DNA of 64,000 bases, from the NCBI GenBank assembly GCA_038502055.1, contig JAXRKN010000028.1:1-64000 (forward strand), written 5' to 3'. This document shows positions 1 to 12,000 of the stretch, piece after piece (positions within the stretch are counted from its first letter, which is position 1; each line of letters starts with the position of its first letter). The position numbers were made by a program, and so were the translations under genes. The notes beneath the pieces are model-generated. The model was given only the letters and a program-made list of their open reading frames with translations, was not told the DNA's origin and did not search any database. Origin of the DNA: Tanytarsus gracilentus (Eukaryota > Arthropoda > Insecta > Diptera > Chironomidae).

Positions 1-3000
1 ATTATAAATCATTTTGGTATCTGACATGTCTCGCACACGTTTCTTGAATTTTAATTACACTTTTTCTCTTCAACATGATGAGGATGCTAAACATATTGCA
101 TTTTATGAAAGCAAAACAAAAAAATTAATTAATTGGCTTGAAAAACATCAAGATGGCAAGAGAGAGTTTTTAAACTTTTCCTTTTCAAGACACTCAATAT
201 TTTTAATTAATTTTCAATGACGTGGCAGAGGCTCTTCATCGGTCTTACTCAAAAGGGCAATGAAAAGAAAAAGAGAAAGTTTCCGACAATTTTCTGCATT
301 CGTGTAAAATCAATCAATCCTGATTAATGATATCGATTTTGGAACGAAATAATTTTTTATTGAGCTAAATTTTATCAAATGCTGATAACATTAAAAATGA
401 GAGAGCGATGACATTTGAATTTTAAAATTAGTTGAATATTTAAGGAATTTTTAAAAAATTTAAGTTCAAAAAATATTTTACACGTCCTTCCTAGTTTTCA
501 TTATTCTTTACATGCTCTTTGTTTCCTCAAAGCTTTTCCACATTGCGAGACGAGTTCATTAGATTTAATCCACTTTGTGCACGTTCCCGATGTTGTGGAA
601 AATGTAATACAAAAGGCATTTTTGATGAGTGGAAAAATTTTGAATAAATTTTCTTCCTTTTTTTTTCTAAAACTCAATCTTCAACGAGCTCTACCCCACA
701 CGCACACAATTTTTTCCGCAATATAAATTTTTCATATCTTTTTCATCCAAAAAGATCGGATTCTCAATGAATTTTGAAGTGGGTTTTTTAACAATATTTT
801 TATGGCTTTTAATAACCACTCAGCAACTTATTTTTTCCACAATTTACATAAAGTCATAAGCGATAACGTGATGGAGAAAATCTGAAAGGGATTCTTTTTA
901 TTTGTCTTCTCACTCAGCACGTTCTCCGGTAAAAAATGATGTGTCTGCCAATATATTGTGAGCTTTTAGTCCGCTAAAAAATGTTTTCATTCGAGTGAAA
1001 AAATGCAAGCGATGATTTTTAAAATTATTTTGCAAAAATTTATCTCTAAGCTTAGCTAAGTGAATTTTTAGTGAAAAAATATTTATTAAATTTTCGAAGA
1101 AGTTTTCGAAAATTTTCTTCACTTTCTCTAAAATATTTTAATTGACCATCCCTTAAAAGAAAAGAAATGTGTGTTGTGCACTTGAGAGTTAACAGATTGT
1201 TTTATTGTTCTTCAAGTACTGAGTGTGTGTTCGTGCAGAATTCCATTTATCAATCACGTCAATTGATGGTAAAATGGTTTTATCTTTTGCTGCGTCAAGG
1301 GAACTGAAAAGAGTGAATTTAAGAGAAAGGATGAGATTTGTGGGCGAGAAAGCTCGGAAAGGCCTTTAAAGGGTATCATTTTCAAATCAAAAGATAAAAA
1401 AATTTGAATTTTACGTTTTTCATTTTAGAAAAATACTTAAATTAATTTTTTAAATATATAAAATTACAACCGAAAAATCAGTGATCTTCCACTGACAGCT
1501 AAAAAAATCAAAAGTTTTGATTGCGGATTATTTTTGCTTTGATTTTTTTATCGCATTATTTGAAAGCTCGTTCGATTTTTTAAGAGGGATTAATTTTTTT
1601 ATGAAAAGCTGTTTATTAATTTTTTATTTTATGAACAACCATTATTACTTTAAGTGTTTTTAACCTTCGAAAAAACATTTTTACCAAACCTTCATTTCTG
1701 TTAAATTTTTATCGAATCAGAAAAGGTTGTTTTCTTAAGGTATTTCTCTAGGTGATTTATCATGTCACGAAGCGCGTAGAAAGTTTCCATCGAGACTATG
1801 AAAAAAGTTTTCGATTTTTTATCGAACGTAACTGGGAGGTGCTTGAATGAAAAAGTTTGTCGATAATTCAAATTTTTTCTCTCAGCGACAATTTTCTGAA
1901 CTTCCTCCAAGGATGTAAGTGATTCGCACTCCTTTCCTACTTTTTTTTTCGCTAGGCCCAATGAGAAAAAAATTTTCAGTAAATAGTCAGAAACGATTGT
2001 TTTGTTTAAAAAATATTTTCACATGCTGGGATTTTTTTCAATGCTGCTTATTAACTTTGCACACACGTTCGCGCGACAATTGAGAAAAAGTGAGGAATTT
2101 TTCTTCTTTTTCACCCCATCAGGAGAGATATGAGTTACGTTTTTTTTAAACTCAATGCTAAAGAATGTGCTTAAAAAATTAATGAATTTCTCAAAAATGT
2201 GGAGGAGTGTTGAAAAATAAGAAATCCATTAGGAAGAAAATCAAAAAAGTTTTGTTAGACTGTAAAAGGCATCACATGTTGTGTATGAACTTTTTTGAAT
2301 TAATTTTTAAAATTCTGCTTGAAATTAAATTTAATGACTTTAAAAATAAATTTAAGATTCAATTCATTTTAAAAAGTTGAAGTTTTTAATAGAAAACAGA
2401 ACTCCAATTGTTGATCGCGGATGTTTTCAACAAGATCTTATCAATCTGAACCTTTTAACAAAATATCCTAAAGTTTACAAGAAATTTAATTAAAGTTTTT
2501 AACCTTTTTCAAAAATAAAATGTCAACTTCCAGTTTTAAACCGTTAAAATAAAATTTTTCACCGATCATTTTTTTAAATTCAAATCTAAAGACATCAAAA
2601 ATTGACATTGAATATGAAAATTTAATATGTTTTGCTTTTGCCTCAAGCTTAAAGCACCAAGTCAATTTCATCCAATTTCAAAGTTCTTTCTTTATTAAAT
2701 TTCTTCTGCATGTGCTCATATAAATATGGAGAAAAAAATTTCCTATATCATGTAAAAAAGAAAGTAAACGAGTCATAAATATGTAAATTCGGAGAAGAGA
2801 CGACAATATTTATTTATTTTGCCAATTTTATATGTTATCATCATAAACATCGATAAACATGTTGAGAAGGAAATTTTTAAATCTTGTCATGTTTGTTAAA
2901 ATTATAAATCAACTCTTAATTTGGAAAAAAGTTGTGAAATTAAAAAAATTCTCACATGTTAAGTAAAATCAAGAATTAAGTTCAAATGTGATTTTATAAA

Positions 3001-5500
3001 TTTTTACGCATGTCAGATCAGGAAATAAAAAATAACTTTTCAGCTTGTGTTGTTCTTTTTAAAATAAATTCTGTTTACTGTATTGTGCTCCCAATTGTGT
3101 ACAGCAACACATGCACAAAAGTAGCTCTTGGATGCTTCAAAGTCCGACTCTTTTGTTTATATTAAAAATTCCTTGGAAATTTCTCGTGAGCTCGTTCAAA
3201 GGTAGAATGCCATTAAAAGTTTTTTGAATGAAATTTTTTTCTAAAATAAGAAGAATTTAAATTTAAAACTTATAAAATAAATTTTTTGAATTATTTTCAT
3301 TCGAAGATAAAAATTTAATGATTGAATTCTAAGAAAATTTTCAACAGAAGCTGTGAATTAATTATTCATCAGAAACTTTGAAAACTCTTGTTAAATTTGT
3401 TTCTTTCATCTTAAACTTTCATCAAAAACTTTTCCCCTCCCTAAATTGCAGCTCTCGTGACAGAATACTCCATTATCTCAAGCCATTAAACAAGTTCATT
3501 TATTTTTCATGTTACGAGCACTTCAATAATTAAATCGGAAGAAAAACAAATTATTAACTTCTGTCACCCAATTAAAGTTCCATCACGACCGCGAGCACAA
3601 AAGCTCTCCGAAAAACTTTAGAGCTTTCATTGAGTGTATAGTGGCAAAGTGTACTAAAAAAATAAAGTCGTTAGCATGAATTGTTAAAAATGGGGTCAAG
3701 AGTTTATAGTGCAGTGACTATGAATAAAATGCAATTTTTGCACATTCTAAAAAAAATTTGTTTTTAGAAATGAAAATTAAAAATTAATTTCTTTGTGTCC
3801 AGTTTTTGAAAAATCATATAATTTTTCACGCTTTGTAAAACTTTAATTGCTGCGGAAAATAAAATTAAAGAGTTTCAATGTAAACAGCGTCATAAACGTT
3901 CATTACTCTCAAAGAAAGTTGCACAGTTCTCTAATTGTGATTCTGTGTCACACATTATTTATTTCGCTCTCTTTCGTTTGCTTAAAAAATTAATGAGACC
4001 ACTAAACAAGCGGAGAGGAAACGTAAATATTTCTGCTAATGACTTCATCATGAAAGAAAAAATTATTCTTTAAGACTTTTGGAAAGATTCGAAATCTTCT
4101 CTCTTAAACTTTCCATTTCTCTTTCATCGTAAAATTTTCCATGATTTATATCACCACGCGACAGCTTATGACATTTATAAGAACTTCTTTCACGACCTCT
4201 GGGACACTCAGAGATGCTTTAGAACTTTTCACTCTCATACACACAGATAAACTCGTGAAGAAATATTTTAAATCGATTTTTTTCATCTTTCCTAACTTTA
4301 TTTTTTTCTCGCGTTTTAAAAAAGGCAAGAATTTTTCTTTCATTGCTGTTGATTGTCATTTGTATTTGAGTTTTATTATGCTGTCAGAGAAGTTGAGGAT
4401 GAATTTGTGTTTGATGTCAAAGTAAATTTAATTTTTAGCTAAAACATGTTTTTATGGAAAAGGAAAACATCTTAATTTCGTTTATTTTCTCAAAATAAAT
4501 TTTCCGACAAATATCAGTTCGGAATTTTTAGATTAGATATAAATTTTTTCATTTGAGACACCACTTGAAAATTTTCCCAATTTTATTTTGCCTCTTTTCC
4601 AGATACATAAAAGATTTTTCTCCCGCTGATATTTTCTATGCTTTTGTAGTTTGAATATCTCATCTTGACTCTTTGCCATATAAACACACACAAGACAGTT
4701 GTAATGAGCGTCGACTTTTGATATAAAGCATTGTAATGTTATAAATAGCGCAGAAGAATTTAACTCTTTGAAAGCATTATTCAGATGGCATTGCGAGACA
4801 GCGAAACCGCCGGCTTAAAAAATAAAACGACGAAAGATACGAATTTATTTGGAAATCATTCAAAGCACATTCAAATCGAAAAATAAATTTAGTGGAGAAT
4901 TTTTTTCCCAGCGAGAATTTAAACTTAAAAAAACATTTTTTTTTGGAAAAGTTCAGAACTTTCAAGTTTTTCTTGATTTCCTTTAAAAATCAAATCAATT
5001 TTCTCACTGGGGTGTGCTTTTCATCTTCATCACATTCTTCAATAGGCTTTAAGATGACACAAATTGTCTTTCACAGCTCTGCCACGCAATGAAAGCGAAC
5101 AATTCAATTCTCTATTTCAGTCGATTTTTCTCTCTTTTATTTACTGACGAAATTGATTTTGATACGATTTGAAATGTGAATTTTTCATGACAATTGAAAA
5201 CACCCCTCAGGGTAAATCATTTGTTGAAAATTTGCTCGATGTTAAATTAAAGTCGATCGCAATTTATCTCTATGTCGATGGCACACTTAAGACAATTGAA
5301 AATAATTTGCGAGAGCAAAATGTTTTCATTAGTTCAATTGATTTATGGAGTGGATTTTATTATTGAGAAAAAAGCTCCCAAGATTTTTAAGCTTGTTTGA
5401 AAGACTTTTGAATCGCTTAAAATGATTTTCTCAGGGATTATTGCAGAGATTCATAAAGTTTTTAAGTCAAACTGAAAATATATAACAAGAAATTTAAAAA
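1..5500. other. AT-rich gene-poor region
   Basis: No coding region is supported here. Open frames are short (under about 95 codons), of low complexity, lack recognisable domains, and do not join through convincing splice sites. The DNA is very AT-rich with many A and T runs. It could be intergenic or a long intron of a gene extending beyond the left edge; the sequence alone does not decide. No tRNA-like cloverleaf, satellite or transposase remnant was recognised. Confidence 0.55.
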
Positions 5501-5902
5501 AATTACATTCAAAAAAAATATGAAAAAAATAAATAAACAAGGTGGGTCTGCAAACGGCGTTGCCATTTCCAATAGCTCCGCTGTCTTAGATTAGTACAAA
5601 CACTAGTAAAACCCCTTCGTTGCAAAATTTTTGATAAAAGGTTGCGTAGCTAATTATTTAACAGGCCACGATAATTTTAATCTAATGACCAGAATATCAT
5701 CCATCATTAAACTCGAGATTTAACCAGAATTAAAAAAAAAACATATTCTTTTTAAAAATTTAAATTTGGATATTAAACTGAAAAAGTATGAATTTAAAAA
5801 AAAACAAAAAAAAAGATCATTAAATTTCAAAGTCCAAACATTTTATTTATTTTAATAAAGAATAACAAAAAATAAAAAACATAAAAAAAAATTAAAAAAA
5901 CA

Positions 5903-6361
5903 TCAATACACTAAATATTTCTGAATTTTTTCCTTTGGTTCCTCTTGCTGTTCGCGATTTCCATTGACATCTGCTTGATTGTCACTTTCTTGCTTGAACG
6001 CCATCTCTGCACGATCTGCAGCTTCAACAAACAATTTTTCTTCTTCCATTGATTCTGACAAATAATGTTCAGCTGCTGCGGTGTACTCGGCTGCTTTTTT
6101 TCTTGCCATGTTTGCTTTCAAATTGGCCAAATCAGCTAAAAACAAAAATATAAATATTTTAATTAATTAATATAATTTTTACTTACACGTAAATTTTTCT
6201 GATAACATTGCATCATTGTGGTGACTCACAATCAACTTGCAAATGCTGATAGCAGTTTCTTTATCTGGAGTATTAGCTAAAACACTATGTTTCTTGATGA
6301 GCTTACGAACTTCCTTATTCATAAGGAACAACAGCCTTGATACCTCATTTGAACACTCCAT
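5903..6361 (-). CDS. Small spliced gene of unknown function, 135 aa
   Basis: Not recognised. The coding model is complement(5903..6135, 6187..6361). The 51-nt intron 6136-6186 has a GTAAGT donor and a TTTTTAG acceptor and keeps the frame, giving 135 residues. A further 5' leader intron is visible at 6372-6426 (donor GTAAGA, acceptor ATTTTAG, ending 10 bases before the ATG). Residues 1-55 look helical with one Cys near each end. Residues about 60-110 are Ala/Glu/Lys-rich and probably coiled coil. The tail is Asn/Gln/Glu-rich. There is no signal peptide or membrane segment. The gene lies on the same strand as the large transposon beginning about 1 kb away, and its upstream flank resembles the flank upstream of that transposon, so it may be an accessory or captured gene. 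Splicing and a clean reading frame argue that it is or recently was expressed. Confidence 0.6.
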
Positions 6362-6715
6362 TGTCTTAATGCTAAAATAAAATTATTTGAATAAAAAAAA
6401 ACACTGAATAAAAAAATTAGTCTTACCCAAACTTGTCTTTAACACACTTTTAAAGTTCTGAACCCGGTAGTCAAAATTTCTTTTGTTTATATACCTTTAT
6501 AAAAATTCAGGTAGTTTTTAGGTAAATCTTATGTTATAAAACTTTGAAATCATTTGATACCTGCTAATATTTATAAACAAAAACATGATTTTTTGGAATT
6601 AAAACACCCGATTTTTTGGTTAAACAATTCTGAAATGAGTTTTGAAAATTCTGAAAATAAATGCATGAACAATAAAAATTTATAAATTTGTAAAATATTT
6701 TATTTCTTTTTTTTT

Positions 6716-6768
6716 GTAGGAAAGCCCGGGCAATTGAAAAATATCAATTGCCTAGGCATAAAACCTAC
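6716..6768. repeat. Imperfect hairpin
   Basis: A perfect 8-bp inverted repeat (GGCAATTG at 6729-6736 and CAATTGCC at 6745-6752, loop AAAAATAT) is flanked by a second matching pair (GTAGG at 6716-6720 and CCTAC at 6764-6768). Helitron-type elements often carry a subterminal hairpin near the 3' end, and this one lies on the 3' side of the transposon ORFs. No clear CTRR-type terminus could be assigned, so a terminus role is only a suggestion. Confidence 0.4.
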
Positions 6769-7073
6769 TTAGTTTTACATAAATTTAACAATGTTTCTCT
6801 TATTCTAAAGTTTTCATTTAAACTTTTACAAGGTGTAATATTAATCTTAAATAATCTAATTTTTGATTTAGAGCATAGAAATCAGAATTTATAATTTAAT
6901 TAAAAAACAAGCACAATAAGAACTGAGTTTGAGAAAAGCACATGGAACAAATTATTTGTTTTTAAAATAGAACATTATTTTGGGGTTGAATTTAATAGTT
7001 GATGGTCGAGAAATTTCTTTTTCTTTCTGACCGATATCATCAATATGGAAAAACTTGTAACTACTTTGAATTT

Positions 7074-7493
7074 GGCTGAAGTCACAGATCGAAAATTGCA
7101 GTACTAGATTAAAAAAATTCAGATAAATCGAATTTTCCTTAAAATTTTCCATCAACATGTTCAATTTTTTTATTTTAAATAAAACATTTATTGATGTTTT
7201 ACAGGATGCAAAAAAAAATTCGTTAAAAAAAATTTAAATTCCTTACAAAAAATGAAAGTGAAAATGTTCGTCTTGTCACATCGACGAGTCTGTGACAAGA
7301 CGAACATTTTGTGAACAAAAAAAGCATTTTTTTTAATGAAATCAATTAATTTTAATGAATTTTTTTTTGCGTGATGTAAATGAGTAATAATTCTTTCATT
7401 TAAAATTAAAAATTAATTCATGTTGGTGAAATTTTTTAAAGAAAAATCGCTTTTCCAAAAAGCGGTACTAGTTTTCGATCTGTGACTTCAGCC
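7074..7493. repeat. Long imperfect palindrome with perfect 20-bp central hairpin
   Basis: The centre is a perfect 20-bp inverted repeat (7261-7280 against 7291-7310) with a 10-nt loop. The arms match outward: 7129-7159 against 7419-7449 agree at about 25 of 31 positions. About 24 of 28 positions agree around 7201-7228 against 7350-7377. A perfect 22-bp pair sits at 7074-7095 and 7472-7493. All these pairs share nearly the same midpoint (about 7284-7289), so this is one structure and not chance repeats. The right arm contains the last 19 codons and stop of the downstream transposon ORF; the left arm is therefore a diverged antisense copy of that 3' end. It could be a terminal structure of the Helentron or the scar of a tail-to-tail duplication. 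Confidence 0.75.
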
Positions 7494-8965
7494 TTATACG
7501 CAAAACAATCAAAATGATTTGTATTGGGATCATTGTTATCAATGAAATTTACTAGAAATTTTAAATTATAACTTTCATTTTTTTGGACTATTGATAAAGG
7601 AATTTTTGAAAGAGGGATTTTAACATTAGAACGGAAAAAGGGAAAAATTACAAGCGCATTACTATAAACTATTTCTTCTTTTTCAATTAAATTTTTACAC
7701 TTGGAACAAGTTTTTCCATATTTTGCACTAATAACTAAATCTAAACTGTTTAAGTTATCAATTAAACTATTTACATTTGGTTCTGGATTAGTTAAAACTA
7801 CACTTCCCTTTTTTTCTCTTAAATACCCACATTTACATGTTAACCGGTAACAAAATGATTCTAACTTGAAATTTTTAGAAAACATAACTTCATAAAAGCT
7901 TTGGGCACTCCAAATCATACTATATGAGCTATTACTAGTTTCTTTAAAGGGATAATGGTCTAATGGACCACACTCAAATCTTTCATTTTTTAAAATATCA
8001 TTTAAAAACTTAATCCAAATTTCATTTCTATTTTCTTGAACATGATTTTTACGCAATGCTATAATTATTTCAAAAAGTTGAAACTTATTACGATTACTCT
8101 TGACAAATTCATAAAAATTTCTATCAAAATTACAAGCGGCAAGAAAACCAGAAAGAACGGAATTATAAGGACATAAAAAGTTATACGACTTGTTTGTACT
8201 AGACAAAGTTACGCAATTTGGAATTAGTGCATTATTTTTACAAATTTCTTCATTATCAGAACTATCTTCTTCATATTCGGGATCAAAAGGAACATCATCA
8301 TCAATATCGGAAATCAAAAAATCTTCTTCTTTAAATTTTACTTTACTACTGGTATCAATATTAGGAATTATTTCGTTTAAAAATTGCAAATCGGAAATTT
8401 TTACATTAGTTTTAATATAAAAAAGCACTTTGGGATTAATTTCTACATTTAAATTCTTCCGAACTAATTCATTTCCCAAGTTAAAAAGATCATCCATTTC
8501 TAAATAATCATTATTACTAATTCTAAAATATGACTTAAAATGACCCACAGGATGATCAATAATGGCTTTTAATTCATAAACTATTTCATTAAACAAAATT
8601 ATTTTTTGAATATTTCTAATATTGACTTTTGTGTTATTCTCTTGATCATAAATACTCGAATTTTCTGATTCATTAATTAAATTAACATTTAAAACTATGC
8701 ACTCATTAAATGAAATATTTGGTTCTAATCTCTTGCCGCAAGTATTACAAACGTTAGACTCTTTAAGGGTATCTTTAATTTCGGACTCAATTTTTGACTT
8801 AATATTACTTTGAGAAATCATTAATGATACAATTAAACGATTGTCCTGATCGGTTACCCCTTCGCATTTTACTGAATTTAAATTACAAGAGAAAACATGA
8901 TTTTGAGAAATTTCTTGATAGTCATCAAAAAATCTTTCAATTACCCGACAAACGTCATCTTCCAT
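7436..8965 (-). pseudogene. 3' part of Helentron ORF, separated by one stop codon: two USP-like modules
   Basis: This 509-codon frame continues in the same frame as the large ORF upstream: after the TAA at 9020-9022 the minus strand stays open through the ATG at 8965. Module similarity also runs across the stop. It holds the rest of one ubiquitin-specific-protease-like module: a CxxC pair (CNTCG, residues about 94-98), a YELKAIID strand, a His-containing HPVGHF segment and an acidic EMDD motif. A second module follows, with a Cys-box-like CPYNSVLSGF (residues about 261-270), a CKCG zinc knuckle, CSKC, and a final YNLKFLVNF...HF segment. USPs remove ubiquitin from proteins; whether these modules are active cannot be told. 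Translation from the internal ATG is possible but looks secondary. Read as the broken 3' end of one gene. Confidence 0.65.
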
Positions 8966-9019
8966 ATTAACTTTAAAAGACTTAATTCTAATCGCATTAT
9001 CAATTTTATCTTTTTCAAA

Positions 9020-12000
9020 TTAATAGATAAAATCGATCCAGTTTTGATTTCTTGAATCTGAATATTTAAAGTCAAAACTTTCATCAATTTTTAACATAAA
9101 ATTAAATAAAGGAAAGTTTTCTTTAAGAGAGTGTTCTACATTTCTAAAAACGTCAGTGTGATTATGCAAAGAGTGAAGTGCACTAAAAATGGAATTAAAT
9201 GGACACATATTCGAAAAATGTACTTTAAAAAGACTAATATAAGCATCAAATCTATTTGGAAATGGGACATCGCCAAGAATGGCACCTTCAAAATTAAAAA
9301 TTGTTACGTTACGTTTTACTTTAGGAATTACTTCACTTTTTTCTTTGCAAATTTCTAACTGAGTCTTTAAGGGTTCTAGGAAAATTTCTTTACGGAATTT
9401 TACAGACTTCTCAACAATGTGCAATTCTGGATCGATTTTAATCTTTTTACTTAAATGTTCGCAACTCTTATCATCTAAACTATTTTCAATTGATTGAATA
9501 AAATATTCATCAGAAGTTTCGTCAATAGACATTTTTTCTTGCAAAATTGGCAAATTTTCAATTAATGAATTTTCAAATTTATGTATAATTGTATTTTCTT
9601 CTTTACATTCTAACAACTGACTTTCGCATTTAATAAACATCAAAATTTTAACTTCAACTAATTCTTTGCAATTTTTTAAAACTGTTTCAAAATTTGATTT
9701 ATCATCCATTTCAAGAAAATCATTATCAACTATTCTATAAAAAGATTTTGGATGATTATTAACTTTGCAAAGAACTATCTTTAATTCATAACTATTATTA
9801 TTTAAAACAATTCTTCTTGGAATTTTATCAATTGAAACCTTTGAATCTAGTTTGTCAGTTAACAAAATATTTACAAGAATTAAAGGAGAAAATACAATCA
9901 TTGATAAATTTGTTTCAATTTCACTTCCACAATTATTACAAATAAAAGGGTTGGATAAAACTAAAGATTGAATTTTAGATTCCAAATTGGAGGTCAACTC
10001 GGATTTAGAAAGCTTCAATTCAATCATTGTTTCTTGCTTTAGATCTGAGACATTCAAACATGGAACACATTTAACTAATTTTCTTTCCCAAGACACCCAT
10101 GCATGATCTACTTTATGAAATAAAATTTGCCAATTTGTCAAAAAGTTTACAACTATTGTAAAAAGTTCATTACTCATATCTTTACTATTATTAAAAATTT
10201 CATTACAAGTATTTGGGAAATGTTCTATTAAAAATTTAATCCACTCTTTACTCTTATTAAATTTAAAATTATTAATATTTTCATGAATATCTAAGACAAA
10301 TTTGAAAAAAGGATATTCCATTTCTAAACCTTGAACAATCGATTGAAAAACTTTAGTGTAGTTATAAAGAGCAAGAAAAGAACTTAAAACTGAGTTGAAA
10401 GAACTCAAATTATAAAATTTAACGTTTTGCAACCTTCCATTAACATTTACTTTAGAACTAATCTCATTTTTAAACAAAACATTTCCCAAGATACCGGTTT
10501 TAATATTTTCGGGTTTAATAACATCATATTTAAAAGGAATTACTAAAACTTCATCTTTCGATTTAAGATCATTTGATTTCTTATTTAGATTTATGAAAAA
10601 CTCTTTATCTTTAACGGAAAGTTTATGGGGATCAATGGAAGTTTGAAAGAAAATTGCAAAATGATCAGAAAAATAAGAAGCAAATGTACCGGCATAACTA
10701 CTTTTGCAGGTAGAAAAAACAATATCAATTTGAGAACCGGCATTATTAGTTATTGAATCATTAAGTAAATTGATCAAGTTTTTATCTATTAATAATTTAT
10801 GGAAAGAGTTACTGTTTTGCAATTTTTTCAAATCTTGATTGAAATCACCCATTAAAGTTACTTCAAAATTTTCTGGCTTATTTTTTAATAATCTTAAAAC
10901 TTCAATTTTTAATTTTTCAATCGGGGCTTTGGGAGAACAATAACCAGTAATAATTAGGAAATCTTCAACTTCAAATGATCTCAAATCGATATGATAAGTA
11001 TTTTTAGCATTACTTATAATATTTGGTTCAGAGAGGTTCTTAATACTACAACTATTTCTACACATAATTATTAAGCCCATGGAACGTTTTTTACTTTGAT
11101 TTAAACTTTCTTTTAACGGAAAAACTACTTTAAAATCATTACGAACTTTAACTTCTTCAGAACTAAACACATTGGTTTCAGATAAAATTATGATATCGGC
11201 TTTCCAATACCAATTTAAAGCGTTAACATTCATTCCATGAGCTTTATAAGAATTTACATTATGATACACAATTTTAACCCCGAGATCCTGCTCAAAATTA
11301 TAAAAAGATAATTTTAATTGGGCCGCATTTCTTAATCTATACATTTCATTAACTAAAGTTTGGGATCTGGATTTTGGTTCAGGGATTTTACCAAGAAGAT
11401 ATAACCCCTCATAATCGCATCTTGACAAACCAACATAACCTAATGCCGTAGAAAGTTCTCGCTTTCTACTATCTATGCAAATTTTATCTAAAGTTAGCCC
11501 CTGAGTACTATGCAAAGTGCTAGCCTCACAAAGAGTAATTGGAAATTGTTTTCTAATTGTTTCATGATGGATTTTAATAGAGATATTAAAAGCATCAGTT
11601 ATTGTTTCTGAATAAAATTTTAATGGGACTAACTTTTCGGAAATCTTATTTTCTTTCATAAACTCTAAACATGACTGTCTCGCTACAAGACCGACATTAG
11701 AATATTGAAATTCTAACCAAACTATGGCAGGGTTATTTGTTTGTTTGTCAAAATCGATTCTTCTCAATGTACCCATTGCCGATTTTGCTAAACCATCGGC
11801 AACACTTACATTGGAAGTTAACTTATATCTAAGACCGCATTTTAAAACTAACTTATATCGCATTTTTGTGTTTTGACTCTTATCATTGGCATATTCTTTC
11901 GCAATTTCTTTCTTGTTAGCTTCAATTGAATTCTTACAATTATTTTCTTTATCTTTACTTTCGGCAATTTGTACAGTATCTATGGCAATTGATTCATAAG

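Noticed and set aside
4141..4425. 94-codon plus-strand frame in the left gene-poor region
   Set aside because: Low complexity, overlaps an equally long antisense frame, no domain or splice partner.
6952..7164. Minus-strand frame whose end (FNPKIMFYFKNK) recalls the end of USP-like modules
   Set aside because: The left arm of the palindrome overlaps most of this frame and is an antisense copy of the ORF end there. The remaining similarity is short and AT-driven, so a fifth module is not supported.
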